Shown here one piece after another: positions 17,798-27,594 of a DNA stretch of 64,000 bases. The notes beneath the pieces were generated by a model. That model saw nothing but the letters and a program-made list of their open reading frames with translations. It did not search any database and was not told the DNA's origin. Numbering within the stretch: the stretch's first letter is position 1; the number at the start of each line of letters is the position of its first letter. The stretch lies in assembly GCF_004332155.1 (NCBI RefSeq), contig NZ_SJDV01000005.1, forward strand, positions 236,581 through 300,580. The letters run 5' to 3'. A program made the translations under genes and the position numbers. This DNA comes from Gramella sp. KN1008. Its GTDB lineage: Bacteria > Bacteroidota > Bacteroidia > Flavobacteriales > Flavobacteriaceae.

Positions 17798-19858
17798 CTA
17801 CTTATTAACCGAATCGTTTTCGGTCAATTCTTCCTTATCATCTGTATTTTTCCCCTTTGCAACAGGCGCTTCTTTGCCATTTTTGCTTTTTTCCTCGAGG
17901 GTGTTCTTTTCCTTTACAGGTTGTCCTTCTTCTTTTTCTTTGTTGAAGGGACGCTTCCCGAAAATCTTTTCAAGATCATCTTTAAAGATCACCTCCTTGT
18001 CCAGTAGAATCTCTGCCAGTTGTGTAAGCTTATCCTTATTGTGCTCCAGAAGGTCTACAGCACGCTGATACTGGTTCTCGATAAGATTTGAGATCTCCTT
18101 GTCTATTAATTCGGAAGTCTTTTCACTATAAGGTTTCGTGAAGTTGTACTCACTCTGTCCTGAGGAATCGTAATAAGTTAGGTTACCTACAGCCTCGTTA
18201 AGACCATAAATTGTAACCATGGCCCGTGCCTGTTTCGTAACCTTTTCAAGGTCGCTAAGAGCTCCCGTGGAGATCTTATCGAAAATAACTCTTTCTGCAG
18301 CACGACCACCGAGAGCGGCACACATTTCGTCCAGCATTTGCTCAGGTCTAACAATAAGTCTTTCTTCAGGTAAATACCATGCGGCTCCTAAAGACTGGCC
18401 TCTAGGGACAATTGTCACTTTTACAAGTGGTGCGGCATGTTCCAGCATCCAGCTAACAGTAGCATGGCCTGCCTCATGAAAGGCAATGGCTTTCTTTTCA
18501 TCGGGAGTAATGATCTTGTTTTTCTTTTCAAGACCTCCTACTATCCTGTCTACGGCATCAAGGAAGTCCTGTTTTCCTACTGCTTTGTTACCTTTTCTTG
18601 CTGCGATTAAGGCAGCTTCGTTACAAACATTGGCAATATCTGCTCCCGAGAATCCTGGGGTTTGTTTAGCCAGGAATTCTATATCCAGTTCATCTGAAAC
18701 CTTTTTAAGAGGTTTTAAGTGAACTTCAAAAATTTCTTTTCTTTCTCTAAGATCGGGCAGGTCAACATAGATCTGACGGTCAAAACGCCCGGCTCTCATA
18801 AGAGCTTTGTCAAGTACATCGGCACGGTTGGTAGCGGCTACAACTATAACATTGGTATTGGTGCCAAAACCATCCATCTCGGTAAGCAATTGGTTAAGTG
18901 TATTCTCGCGTTCATCGTTTGAACCTGAGAAATTGCTTTTTCCTCGTGCTCTACCAATTGCATCTATCTCATCAATAAATATAATAGAAGGTGATTTTTC
19001 TTTTGCCTGTTTAAAAAGGTCTCTAACACGTGAAGCTCCAACACCTACGAACATCTCAACAAAGTCAGAACCTGATAATGAAAAGAAAGGTACTTTGGCT
19101 TCTCCGGCTACGGCTTTTGCAAGCAAGGTCTTACCTGTTCCCGGAGGGCCTACAAGTAATGCTCCTTTTGGGATCTTACCTCCGAGTGAGGTGTATTTAT
19201 CCGGATTTTTAAGAAAATCCACGATCTCCTGTACCTCTTCCTTAGCGCCTTCAAGACCGGCAACATCTTTAAATGAAGTCTTGACATCGGTATTCTGGTC
19301 GAATAACTTTGCTTTGGATTTTCCAATGTTAAAGATCTGACCTCCAGCGCCACCACCAGCGCCCGAACTCATCCTTCTCATGATGAATATCCATACTCCG
19401 ATTATTAGAATAAATGGTAATAATGCCCAAAAGAGTTCTCCCAGTACATCGTTGGATGTTTCATAGGTCACAATCGTGTCCAGGTTATTCTCCTTTTTGA
19501 TCTCGTTGATATCATTCTCAAAATTCTGAAGATCTCCAAACTGGAAACTATAAGTTGGGCTTTCTCCGGTAGGGAAGATATCGGGATCGGTATTTTTCTT
19601 ATGGATTTCTTTTTGTTTGGCCTCCTCGGTGAGATAAACCCTTGCCAGGTTGCGGTTGATGATCTCAACTTTTTCAATATCTCCGTTTCTTAGAAAATCC
19701 TTGAATTCTGCCGGATTGGTTTTGGCAGGTTCAGAGAAACCGCCTCCGCCAAAAAAATTTATGCCTAAAAATATGATAATGATCGCCGCGTAAATCCAGT
19801 AGGCACTGAATTTAGGTTTTTTGGGATCTAGTTTTTTCTTCGGTTTTTGATTCGCCAT
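17798..19858 (-). CDS. ftsH: ATP-dependent zinc metalloprotease FtsH
   Basis: This hexameric AAA+ protease is anchored in the inner membrane and degrades misassembled membrane proteins and regulators. The 686-aa order is: membrane segment 1 (about 20-36), periplasmic domain (40-138), membrane segment 2 (about 141-161), a Gly-rich linker, AAA+ domain with Walker A GPPGTGKT (237-244) and Walker B FIDEID (294-299), then the zinc site HEAGH (461-465). The C-terminal 40 residues are a charged Lys/Glu tail of low complexity. It follows rsfS by 21 bp and is closed by a terminator before the LUD gene. Confidence 0.97.
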   Translation of the reverse strand: MANQKPKKKLDPKKPKFSAYWIYAAIIIIFLGINFFGGGGFSEPAKTNPAEFKDFLRNGDIEKVEIINRNLARVYLTEEAKQKEIHKKNTDPDIFPTGESPTYSFQFGDLQNFENDINEIKKENNLDTIVTYETSNDVLGELFWALLPFILIIGVWIFIMRRMSSGAGGGAGGQIFNIGKSKAKLFDQNTDVKTSFKDVAGLEGAKEEVQEIVDFLKNPDKYTSLGGKIPKGALLVGPPGTGKTLLAKAVAGEAKVPFFSLSGSDFVEMFVGVGASRVRDLFKQAKEKSPSIIFIDEIDAIGRARGKSNFSGSNDERENTLNQLLTEMDGFGTNTNVIVVAATNRADVLDKALMRAGRFDRQIYVDLPDLRERKEIFEVHLKPLKKVSDELDIEFLAKQTPGFSGADIANVCNEAALIAARKGNKAVGKQDFLDAVDRIVGGLEKKNKIITPDEKKAIAFHEAGHATVSWMLEHAAPLVKVTIVPRGQSLGAAWYLPEERLIVRPEQMLDEMCAALGGRAAERVIFDKISTGALSDLEKVTKQARAMVTIYGLNEAVGNLTYYDSSGQSEYNFTKPYSEKTSELIDKEISNLIENQYQRAVDLLEHNKDKLTQLAEILLDKEVIFKDDLEKIFGKRPFNKEKEEGQPVKEKNTLEEKSKNGKEAPVAKGKNTDDKEELTENDSVNK

Positions 19859-19879
19859 TCTGTCGTGCTATAATTAGAT

Positions 19880-20251
19880 TTAATAACTGGTTTCTATGGA
19901 TGTGATCTTAGCGTCACCCCACAGACTTTCAATATCGTAAAATTCCCTGATATGCTTTTGAAAAACATGAACAACCACGTTAACATAATCCAGGAGCACC
20001 CATTCGGCATTCTCGCTTCCTTCAATATGCCAGGGTTTGTCCTTCAGGTTTTTACTAACTGTTTTCTGGATGGAATTTACTATGGCGTTAACCTGCGTAT
20101 TAGAAGTTCCGTTGCAGATTATAAAATAATCACAAACTGTGTTTTCAATCTCTCTAAGGTCCAGGATATCAATATCATTCCCCTTAACTTCCTCTATCCC
20201 TTTAATAATATGTGCAATAAGTTGATCGCTGTTTTTTTCCTTTTTCGACAT
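19880..20251 (-). CDS. rsfS: Ribosomal silencing factor RsfS
   Basis: RsfS binds ribosomal protein uL14 and blocks subunit joining in starvation. At 123 aa the length is normal. The family core is visible in IEEVKGNDIDILDLREI, CDYFIICNGTSNTQV, WHIEGSENAEWVLLDYVNVVVHVF and REFYDIESLWGDA. It is the first gene of the minus-strand cluster with ftsH and has an exact -7 element 18 bp upstream. It diverges from birA. Confidence 0.95.
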   Translation of the reverse strand: MSKKEKNSDQLIAHIIKGIEEVKGNDIDILDLREIENTVCDYFIICNGTSNTQVNAIVNSIQKTVSKNLKDKPWHIEGSENAEWVLLDYVNVVVHVFQKHIREFYDIESLWGDAKITSIETSY

Positions 20252-20269
20252 TAAATTAATTTATTTACG

Positions 20270-20277
20270 CAAATTTA
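20270..20277 (-). promoter_or_regulatory. Candidate -7 element for rsfS-ftsH
   Basis: The minus strand reads TAAATTTG, matching TAnnTTTG, 18 bp before the rsfS ATG. The birA side of the 90-bp divergent gap has no comparably clear element. Confidence 0.5.
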
Positions 20278-20341
20278 TCATTTTTTGCTCTTTTAAGGCG
20301 ATTGTTTACACAAGATTTAACGCCCTCTTTTTTATCTATAT

Positions 20342-21073
20342 ATGCGTATAATCAAAGTTGATGCCATTGATTCCACTAATTCCTTTGTTCGTAAGTTTTA
20401 CGAGGGGAATAATGATTTTGAGCCTGTATGCGTCCGTGCCATAAGTCAAACCAGGGGCCGTGGGCAGCGAGGCTCCTTATGGCAGTCGAAAGCTGGCGAA
20501 AACCTTACATTTAGTATACTCTATCCTCAGCATAAACTGAATATCTCGCGTCACTTTTTGCTTAACGCTACCATTTCTCTGGCAGTTCTTGAATCTTTAG
20601 AGCAGCTTAAGATTCCCGATCTTAAGGTAAAATGGCCTAACGACATTCTGTCAGCCAAACTAAAAATAGCAGGGATCCTGATTGAGAATATCGTAAAAAC
20701 CGAAGGAATTGTTGCAAGTATAATCGGGATCGGGCTCAATGTAAATCAAAAAGATTTTGAAAATCTTCCCCACGCTGGCTCTCTTAAGAGCATTACCGGT
20801 AATAGTTTTGATCTGGATGATTTACTGAATCACATTCTTCAAAGTATTGAGCAGAAACTGACAGAATTCCCCGATCTAAACGGAGACCAGATACTGGAAA
20901 ATTATGTAAGGCACATGTTCAGGCTTAATATAGTCTCCAGTTTTTCCTCTCCTCAAGGAAAGCATTTCAATGGGATCATCCGTGGGGTAACCACCGAAGG
21001 TAAACTGAATCTTGAAATTGAAGAAGGTGTTTTTAAAACATTTGACCTCAAAGAAATTCAACTGTTATACTAA
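20342..21073 (+). CDS. birA: Biotin--[acetyl-CoA-carboxylase] ligase
   Basis: The 243-aa enzyme attaches biotin to carboxylase carrier domains. The biotinyl-AMP loop is GRGQRGSLW with the following ENLTFSILYP, and the KWPNDI motif and GIGLNVNQ block are present. There is no N-terminal DNA-binding domain, so unlike E. coli BirA it cannot repress biotin genes by itself. A short SH3-like C-terminal domain ends the protein. It is transcribed alone, with a terminator right after the stop codon. Confidence 0.94.
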   Translation: MRIIKVDAIDSTNSFVRKFYEGNNDFEPVCVRAISQTRGRGQRGSLWQSKAGENLTFSILYPQHKLNISRHFLLNATISLAVLESLEQLKIPDLKVKWPNDILSAKLKIAGILIENIVKTEGIVASIIGIGLNVNQKDFENLPHAGSLKSITGNSFDLDDLLNHILQSIEQKLTEFPDLNGDQILENYVRHMFRLNIVSSFSSPQGKHFNGIIRGVTTEGKLNLEIEEGVFKTFDLKEIQLLY

Positions 21074-21076
21074 AAG

Positions 21077-21103
21077 AAAAAAGCCGGAATTTCCGGCCTT
21101 TAA
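21077..21103 (+). terminator. Bidirectional terminator between birA and the SRPBCC gene
   Basis: GCCGGAA and TTCCGGC form the stem (about 21083-21097), with an A-rich left flank and a CTTTAAT right flank. It separates the convergent genes. Confidence 0.7.
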
Positions 21104-21104
21104 T

Positions 21105-21497
21105 CTATAATTTCGAAGCATTCTCGCTTAAAGTGTTGATAAACTTTTTCAAAGGTCCCTTGATCATCATACTCATCATGGGATTAAAGTTGCCTTCAAA
21201 ATTCATAAATACCTCACTTTGGGAAGCCCCGGCATCTGAGATATGGACATCCAGGTTAAATGGAAATTTATCTGAGGTGGAACCAAGTCTTACAAGCTCC
21301 GGTTCTCTGGTTTCAGTTATTTTCAATCGTATTTCAGGCATTCCCTTTAACTGAAAAAGGAAGGTGTCCTGACTGATTGCTTCGAATTTTTCTTTGCTTT
21401 GGGGCATTAGCTGTTCATAGTTCTCAACGTTGGTGAGAAAATGATACATTTCCTGCTGACTTTTACTAGTACTTACTTTCTGACTTTCTAGTTTCAT
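21105..21497 (-). CDS. SRPBCC-fold (START/polyketide cyclase-like) protein
   Basis: I take the ATG at 21497, 2 bp after the pyrE stop codon. The longer frame from 21533 would lie inside pyrE. The 130-aa product matches the SRPBCC lipid-binding fold: an initial strand ESQKVSTSKSQQEMYHFLTN, a central beta-sheet and a C-terminal helix PLKKFINTLSENASKL. The ligand is unknown. Position directly after pyrE implies co-transcription but no clear functional link. Confidence 0.8.
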   Translation of the reverse strand: MKLESQKVSTSKSQQEMYHFLTNVENYEQLMPQSKEKFEAISQDTFLFQLKGMPEIRLKITETREPELVRLGSTSDKFPFNLDVHISDAGASQSEVFMNFEGNFNPMMSMMIKGPLKKFINTLSENASKL

Positions 21498-21499
21498 AT

Positions 21500-22141
21500 T
21501 TAGGCTTTCCAGTTGGCAGGATCTTCTCTCCATTTGCGAAGGGTCCCGGCTTCTTCTGCATTAATATAATTGGTGTTCTGTGCTGTTTCTATTAGGTGCT
21601 CGTAGTCGCTCAGGGTATGTAACTCGATGCCGGCTTCTTTAAAACTTTTCTCTGAAGTCTCAAAACCATAGGTAAAAATCGCGAACATGCCTTTTACATT
21701 GGCTCCCGCTTCTTCAAGAGCTTTTACCGCATTTAGGCTGCTTTTACCAGTACTGATGAGGTCTTCTATTACCACCACGGTTTGACCTTCCTCGAGATTC
21801 CCTTCTATCTGATTTTTCCGGCCATGTCCTTTTGGTTCAGGTCTAACATATGCAAAAGGAAGACTTAGATATTCGGCAACCAGCATACCTATTCCTATGG
21901 CGCCGGTCGCGACCGCTGCGATTACATCTGGTTTCCCGTATTTTTCTTCGATTTGCTTCGCAAAATGCTCACGCACGTAATTTCTGATCATTGGATACGA
22001 CAGGACGATCCTGTTATCACAATAAATAGGGGATTCCCAGCCACTTGCCCATGTAAAGGCTTGTTGTGGTTCTAATTTTATTGCTTTAATTTGCAACAAA
22101 AGTTCAGCAGTCTTTTTCGCTGTTTCTTTATTTAAAATCAT
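21500..22141 (-). CDS. pyrE: Orotate phosphoribosyltransferase
   Basis: PyrE joins orotate to PRPP to give OMP in pyrimidine synthesis. The 213-aa length is typical, and the PRPP-binding motif VVVIEDLISTGKSS is clear, as is FAYVRPEPKGHGRKN for the flexible loop. It is followed closely by the SRPBCC gene. Its start codon lies only 8 bp from the divergent NUDIX start, so each promoter must extend into the other gene. A TACATTTG element 5 bp upstream of its ATG would leave pyrE nearly leaderless if it is used. Confidence 0.95.
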   Translation of the reverse strand: MILNKETAKKTAELLLQIKAIKLEPQQAFTWASGWESPIYCDNRIVLSYPMIRNYVREHFAKQIEEKYGKPDVIAAVATGAIGIGMLVAEYLSLPFAYVRPEPKGHGRKNQIEGNLEEGQTVVVIEDLISTGKSSLNAVKALEEAGANVKGMFAIFTYGFETSEKSFKEAGIELHTLSDYEHLIETAQNTNYINAEEAGTLRKWREDPANWKA

Positions 22142-22146
22142 AGCTG

Positions 22147-22154
22147 CAAATGTA
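22147..22154 (-). promoter_or_regulatory. Possible pyrE -7 element overlapping the NUDIX start codon
   Basis: The minus strand reads TACATTTG, an exact TAnnTTTG match, 5 bp before the pyrE ATG. It covers the ATG of the divergent NUDIX gene. There is no -33 TTG at good spacing, so this is tentative. Confidence 0.3.
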
Positions 22155-22773
22155 TAAAGTTTTTGTAAATGATATTCCCATTATTCTTTCTACACAGAAA
22201 GAAATTGGTGAAAAATATACATCTTTTCCGTTAAAGACTGTGCGTTTTAAGAAGGTGGTTAAGAGAATTCTTAAGGGAAAATTAATGTACGTGAATCTTT
22301 ATCATCCAGATGAGACCAAGCTGCTTAAATATCTCTTCAAGAAGATGAGGGTGGTCACTGCAGCAGGAGGATTGGTGGTTAATCCTCAAAAAGAGATACT
22401 TTTTATTTACCGAAACAGGCGATGGGATCTGCCTAAGGGTAAGATCGAAAAAAATGAGGACGTGAAGACCTGTGCGATTAGAGAGGTAGAAGAAGAGACT
22501 GGTGTTCACGATCTTGAGATCACCCGATTTATTACAAGAACCTATCATGTATTTCGCAGAAAAGGGAAATTACGTCTAAAGGAGACCTACTGGTATGAGA
22601 TGTATACTGAATATGACGGAGAATTGGTTCCGGAAGAGAGCGAAGGAATCAAAAAAGTAAAATGGAAGAATTTTGAAAAAAGCCAGAAAGCTCTCAAAAA
22701 ATCCTATGCCAATATCAAGATGCTCTTTCCTGAGAAATACCTAGCGGGGAAGTCGGGAAACCGGGTAGCGTAA
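22150..22773 (+). CDS. NUDIX hydrolase
   Basis: The 207-aa product has an N-terminal beta domain (about 1-65) of a type seen in flavobacterial NUDIX proteins, then the NUDIX fold (about 70-195). The NUDIX box starts at GKIEKNEDVKTCAIREVEEETG and keeps the essential REVEEETG core. A strand RRWDLPKGK precedes it. The substrate, a nucleoside diphosphate derivative, is unknown. Its last 33 bp overlap the 3' end of the convergent M14 peptidase gene, and its start is 8 bp from divergent pyrE. Confidence 0.9.
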   Translation: MYKVFVNDIPIILSTQKEIGEKYTSFPLKTVRFKKVVKRILKGKLMYVNLYHPDETKLLKYLFKKMRVVTAAGGLVVNPQKEILFIYRNRRWDLPKGKIEKNEDVKTCAIREVEEETGVHDLEITRFITRTYHVFRRKGKLRLKETYWYEMYTEYDGELVPEESEGIKKVKWKNFEKSQKALKKSYANIKMLFPEKYLAGKSGNRVA

Positions 22774-24492
22774 ATGAGCTTCCTCGTAATTTTCGGATTG
22801 CTTATGAAGCCAGTCCAATTGAGCATACCAGCTATTTCTGAAATTCGAATCGGTGCCCTTCTTTTCTTCAAATTCAGCCTGGAGTTCCGCATTTTCTTGC
22901 AGTAATTTTGTGGCTATATCCTCAAACACATACGGTGAAAAACCTTCCTTTTGCTGCAGGACTGTATCAAAAAAATTCCAGTTAAAGAAAGAATCCACGG
23001 CCATTGGTTCAAGAGTTTCCAGTAGATATCTCGCTCCATCCTGAAAAGTTGTGATGAGATAATCACCTTTCCTGAAATTGATCTTTTCAAGAGACTTGCT
23101 CACCTTTGGATCTTTATGAAGATAATGACCTTCATAGGGTGAATCAACGGTTTCAAAATCCTCTATCTTATAGATTTCAACCTCAATAAGAGTATCTCTG
23201 TCCAGCGTTTCCATCTTTATATCATTCATCTTTAAACGATCAATGACCTGCCACCATCCCTGCGGAATTATATAAGCCCGGGGGATCTCTATCTCCTGGG
23301 TAACCGTATAATTGTCATAATATTCTATTTCCTTGCTAAAAGGTTTCTCACGGTTATATTTTAACCTTTCCTGTCCTGTAACGTCGCTTGTAAAATTCTC
23401 GGCTTCATAACCTTTAAACTCTCTTTTGGAAGGATTCTCTTTATCCACTTCAAATCTCAGGTTATAATGGCGGTCCGTTAGATATTTTCTTCGTGCCTGG
23501 TTCCTCAGATCCTTTATCATAGAGGTTTCAGCATCGGTGATTCGAATCATTGAATGCATCAGCGCATATGTTCCTTTTACCCTTTTATCATACGGCTTGA
23601 GCATATGAGTTTCTACCATCATCCCAAGGGTGTTCCATAAAGTGGTATATCCCGTAGAATAACGTGGGTAGTCAAGGAATTGAGAAAAACCCTTTTCAGG
23701 AACCTCATTAAAGACATTTACATAGGGGGTAATATCCCATTTTTTCGCTCTCAGCGAGTCTTCCAGCGCGGGCATCATCTTTTTATGGATGTATTCTCCC
23801 AGATTCCCTCCTAGTTTATCGTGCTGTGTGAACAGGTGAGTTAGGGTGTACTGGTAGTCGGCACCATTGCTTACATGATTGTCAATAAAAACGTCTGGCT
23901 TCAGGTAATGAAAGATCTTATAAAAAGTCTGTGCGTTCCTGGTATCTGCCTTAATGAAATCGCGGTTAAGGTCATAGTTTCTGGCATTACCTCTAAACCC
24001 GTATTCCCTCGGCCCGTTTTGATTGGTTCGGGTAGTTGAATTCCGCTTTAAAGCTCCCCCAATATTATAAATAGGGATAGTCGCTATAATTGTATTTTTG
24101 GGTGAAGTTATGGAGTCGCCCGCCAGATCTCTGAAAAGCATCATGGTTGCATCTATCCCATCGCTTTCTCCAGGGTGAATACCATTGTTTATTAGCATTA
24201 TGCTGTGGGACTTTCTATACTTTTCCAAGTCTAGTTCTCCGGCAGGATGATAAACGGCCAGGTGAAGAGGCAGGCCGCTGTCTGTTTTTCCAAATTCCAG
24301 CAAGCTTACTTCATCGTAAGCATCTGCCAGTTGTTCATAAAAATTGATTACCCCGTAATAGGTGTCGGTTTCTTTTCCTGCCGATTTTTCAAAATGGGTC
24401 TCAAAATCATATTCCTTGATTAACCTGTATTTTGAGAAATCACAGGAGGTAAGGCTGATCAAAATCCCCAGTACCAACCACAATCTTTTCAT
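22741..24492 (-). CDS. M14-family zinc carboxypeptidase-like lipoprotein
   Basis: This is a 583-aa exported metallopeptidase. A lipoprotein signal ends at SLTSC (Cys17). Zinc ligands His106 and Glu109 are in NNGIHPGESDG, the third ligand His is in FIDNHVSNGADY, and a candidate catalytic Glu is in MMVETHMLKPYDKR. The C-terminal half (about 340-583) is a distinct region of unknown role found in Bacteroidota M14 proteins. It likely trims peptides in the periplasm or at the cell surface. Its 3' end overlaps the NUDIX gene by 33 bp. Confidence 0.88.
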   Translation of the reverse strand: MKRLWLVLGILISLTSCDFSKYRLIKEYDFETHFEKSAGKETDTYYGVINFYEQLADAYDEVSLLEFGKTDSGLPLHLAVYHPAGELDLEKYRKSHSIMLINNGIHPGESDGIDATMMLFRDLAGDSITSPKNTIIATIPIYNIGGALKRNSTTRTNQNGPREYGFRGNARNYDLNRDFIKADTRNAQTFYKIFHYLKPDVFIDNHVSNGADYQYTLTHLFTQHDKLGGNLGEYIHKKMMPALEDSLRAKKWDITPYVNVFNEVPEKGFSQFLDYPRYSTGYTTLWNTLGMMVETHMLKPYDKRVKGTYALMHSMIRITDAETSMIKDLRNQARRKYLTDRHYNLRFEVDKENPSKREFKGYEAENFTSDVTGQERLKYNREKPFSKEIEYYDNYTVTQEIEIPRAYIIPQGWWQVIDRLKMNDIKMETLDRDTLIEVEIYKIEDFETVDSPYEGHYLHKDPKVSKSLEKINFRKGDYLITTFQDGARYLLETLEPMAVDSFFNWNFFDTVLQQKEGFSPYVFEDIATKLLQENAELQAEFEEKKGTDSNFRNSWYAQLDWLHKQSENYEEAHLRYPVSRLPR

Positions 24493-24667
24493 AAAGTTTT
24501 CTGAAAATATTGTCGTAAACTTACTTAAAAAGTCTGAAAGCAGCCAAAATCCTAGGATTTATCTTGGATTTCAACAAGTGTTAAAGTATGGTTGCGAGTT
24601 TATCAATGACAGCTTTAAGGCTTTATTCTCTTAGATTTTAAACTAAATTGTAACACAAACGATTGTT

Positions 24668-26956
24668 TTGAATAAATTTTTACTTGTTCTGTGTGGAATT
24701 CTATGCGTTAATTTCCTTGCCGGCCAGGAAGTTGCCGGGGAGATTAGGGATATTCAGACTGGAGAACTACTGCGGAATGTCAGGGTTGAGGTAGTGGGTT
24801 CGGGCAAAACTGTCTTTTCAGATTCAATGGGTTATTTTTCCCTTAGCCAGGCTGATTTCCCATTAGGATTAAGGTTTTCGATTCCGGGCTATACGAATAA
24901 GGAAATAAGGCTAAATTCTTCGGGAAGGAATATTAAGGTATTTCTGAAACGCCGAATAGATCAGTTGTCTGAAGTTATTTTGCGAAGTCCGAACATTCCG
25001 AAGAAACTAATCCGCACACCGGCGGCTGTAAGCCTCATTTCCAAAGCCGATCTGCAAAGGACCAGTAATATTAATCTTGTTGAGGATTTCAATTATCTGC
25101 CCGGTGTGTATGTCAACCAGGGCGCGCTTAATACTAATAAGATCAATATTCGTGGAGTAGGTTCACGCGCTCAGTATAGTACAAACCGTATCAAGGCTTA
25201 TATAAACGCTATCCCTTTAACCACCGCTGAAGGAGATCTGACCCTGGATGATTTTGATCCGGAATTCCTGGATCGTATCGAAATAGTAAAAGGACCCGTC
25301 TCTTCATTATTTGGAGCGGGATTAGGCGGTGCGGTCAATCTTTATACTGAAAGGATAACTGAAGATGAGAGATCTGTAAGTGGGGATTTTACATATGCTA
25401 GTTTCAATACGCGGAAGTCCAGAATGAATATTACTTATGTAAAGGATAGCCTGGACATTTCGGTAAATTACAATAAGATTGATAGTGAAGGTTATCGGGA
25501 TAATGGGGAATACAACAGGATCTCGATGACGGCAAATGCGGGACTTCTTAGTAAGAAAGGCAATTACTGGTCTTTCCTTTATTCTTATACTAATATAAAG
25601 GCCTTTATTCCCAGTTCACTTAACGAAACAGACTTTCTGAATACGCCCGAAAAAGCAGCCTTCACCTGGGCGCAATCTGCCGGCTATGAATCTTACAGTA
25701 AAAATATCATCGGATTGTCATACCAACATATATTCACTAAAAAGTTTAGGAACGAGACTTCTGTTTTCTATAATGCCCGTGATGGATATGAGCCGAGACC
25801 TTTTAACATTCTTGATGATGTGAGAAGTTCAGTGGGCATGAGAACCAGGTTTAATCTGGAAACCTCCTTACTTGAAAGGTCAGCAGAGTTTAGTTTTGGG
25901 TCTGAAGCTATGCTGGAATGGTATGATATGGCCACTTTTGAGAATCTCTATGAAGAGTCTGAAAAGCCCGGAAGCATTCAGGGAGAGCTGTTGAGTAAGA
26001 ATCATCAGGCCCGGGATTATGTGAATATTTTCGGACAGATGAATATGGATATTACCGAAAAACTCCTTCTGGAACTGGGATTTAATTTCAATTCTACCGC
26101 CTATTCACTTGAGGATGATTTTCCGGACGATGATGTAGATCAGTCCGGCGACTATAGCTTTGACCCTGTTTTCTCCCCGCGTTTAGGCCTTAGTTATGAA
26201 GCCTTACCAGAAAAGAACTTGTATATTTCAATAAGTCATGGCTTTTCTACTCCTACGGTAGAAGAAACTCTTACTCCGGAAGGGCTTATAAATACTGATC
26301 TGCAGACCGAAAAAGGCTGGAATTATGAGGTGGGGTTCAAAGGTAGCTGGTTTAATCACCGCTTATATACCGAAGCGAGTTTGTATTCCATTCATATCAG
26401 TGATCTGCTGGTTGCACGCCGGGTAGGCCAGGACCAGTATGTGGGGATAAATGCAGGCAAAGCCCAAAGGAAGGGGATTGAATTCAGCTCTTCTTTTAAT
26501 ACTATTCTTGCTGAAGATTGGCAGTTGAATTTATTTCTGAACTCTAATTTCAATTTTTTTAAATATGAACAGTTCGTAGACAGAGGAGAAGATTACTCCG
26601 GAAATGAGATTCCCGGCACGCCGGAATATTTGATCGCTCCGGGAATGGAAGTTAAGCTTAAAGACTTTTCTGCAAAATTCAATTACCAGGCGTTTGGGGA
26701 AATAGCACTAAATGACGAAAATACAGAATATACCAGCGCCTATCAGTTGCTTAATCTTAAGTTGGATTATGACCTTACTCTAAGTCGTGACCTTGCTCTT
26801 CAGCTTAATTTTGGAATAATTAACCTTCTTGATGAACATTATGCTGCGAGCGTTGTTACAAATGCTGTTGGCTTTGGTGGTTCTGCACCTCGATATTATT
26901 ATCCGGGGAATCCCAGAAATTATTTTGGAGGAATGAGCGTGAAGTATGAGTTGTGA
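24668..26956 (+). CDS. TonB-dependent outer-membrane receptor
   Basis: This 762-aa receptor has a signal peptide (1-19), a carboxypeptidase-regulatory-like domain (about 21-95: VAGEIRDIQTGELLRNVRV), a plug domain (about 108-225: RTPAAVSLISKADLQRT to KGPVSSLFGAGLGGAVNLYT) and a 22-strand-type barrel ending NYFGGMSVKYEL. It imports a substrate using TonB energy. The plug resembles siderophore and metal receptors more than SusC-type glycan receptors, and no SusD partner is present. The start is a TTG at 24668. No nearby gene identifies the ligand. Confidence 0.92.
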   Translation: MNKFLLVLCGILCVNFLAGQEVAGEIRDIQTGELLRNVRVEVVGSGKTVFSDSMGYFSLSQADFPLGLRFSIPGYTNKEIRLNSSGRNIKVFLKRRIDQLSEVILRSPNIPKKLIRTPAAVSLISKADLQRTSNINLVEDFNYLPGVYVNQGALNTNKINIRGVGSRAQYSTNRIKAYINAIPLTTAEGDLTLDDFDPEFLDRIEIVKGPVSSLFGAGLGGAVNLYTERITEDERSVSGDFTYASFNTRKSRMNITYVKDSLDISVNYNKIDSEGYRDNGEYNRISMTANAGLLSKKGNYWSFLYSYTNIKAFIPSSLNETDFLNTPEKAAFTWAQSAGYESYSKNIIGLSYQHIFTKKFRNETSVFYNARDGYEPRPFNILDDVRSSVGMRTRFNLETSLLERSAEFSFGSEAMLEWYDMATFENLYEESEKPGSIQGELLSKNHQARDYVNIFGQMNMDITEKLLLELGFNFNSTAYSLEDDFPDDDVDQSGDYSFDPVFSPRLGLSYEALPEKNLYISISHGFSTPTVEETLTPEGLINTDLQTEKGWNYEVGFKGSWFNHRLYTEASLYSIHISDLLVARRVGQDQYVGINAGKAQRKGIEFSSSFNTILAEDWQLNLFLNSNFNFFKYEQFVDRGEDYSGNEIPGTPEYLIAPGMEVKLKDFSAKFNYQAFGEIALNDENTEYTSAYQLLNLKLDYDLTLSRDLALQLNFGIINLLDEHYAASVVTNAVGFGGSAPRYYYPGNPRNYFGGMSVKYEL

Positions 26957-27033
26957 AGTTAAAATCGCATTCCGGAGTAATCCGCCTTTATAATATTTGA
27001 ATTTTTTAGTCTCTCTAAGAATTGACAGGGAAA

Positions 27034-27489
27034 CTACTTTTTTCTCACCACATCTGGTACCATAAACTCATAGTTCCCGCCATGGTGTATCACATCCCGT
27101 ACTACGGTAGAAGAAATATGGGACTTTCCGGAACTGGAAATGAGAAAGACGCTTTCTATACCAGACATCTTGTAATTGGTTTGGCCAATGGCCTTTTCAA
27201 ATTCAAGATCCTGGGCGTTACGCAATCCGCGAAGAATAAAACCGGCATTTTGAGATTTGCAGAATTCTACGGTAAGGCCTTTATAAGTTTCTACCTTTAC
27301 TTTCGGTTCATTTTTGTAAGTCTCTTTCAGAAAGTGAAGCCTTTCCTCCAGGCTGAACATATATTTTTTGCTTGAATTTGTTCCTATGGCCAGAATGATC
27401 TCATCAAACAATGGCAGCGCACGATCAATAATATCTGTATGTCCCAAAGTAAGAGGGTCGAATGACCCCGGAAAAACTGCTTTTTTCAT
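27034..27489 (-). CDS. coaD: Phosphopantetheine adenylyltransferase CoaD
   Basis: CoaD catalyses the penultimate step of coenzyme A synthesis. The 151-aa protein has the nucleotidyltransferase motif GSFDPLTLGH at 8-17 and the C-terminal ISSTVVRDVIHHGG. The length is normal. It is transcribed alone toward the TonB receptor. A weak -7 element (TATCTTTA, 27494-27501) lies only 4 bp before its ATG. Confidence 0.96.
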   Translation of the reverse strand: MKKAVFPGSFDPLTLGHTDIIDRALPLFDEIILAIGTNSSKKYMFSLEERLHFLKETYKNEPKVKVETYKGLTVEFCKSQNAGFILRGLRNAQDLEFEKAIGQTNYKMSGIESVFLISSSGKSHISSTVVRDVIHHGGNYEFMVPDVVRKK

Positions 27490-27568
27490 AGTATAAAGAT
27501 AGATATTTCCATTTAAAAAAAATGGCTGGAGATTTTCTCAAATTTAAATAATGCATCGGGAAAAAGAC

Positions 27569-27576
27569 TACTTTTG
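27569..27576 (+). promoter_or_regulatory. Candidate -7 element for the 397-aa barrel-like protein
   Basis: TACTTTTG matches TAnnTTTG. It overlaps the first in-frame ATG (27574), supporting the second ATG at 27595 as the real start. Confidence 0.5.
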
Positions 27577-27594
27577 GCATATTTAACCGTTTGC

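Noticed and set aside
27494..27501. TATCTTTA 4 bp before the coaD start as proof of a leaderless transcript
   Set aside because: The last base deviates from TAnnTTTG and there is no -33 element, so it was not listed as a promoter.
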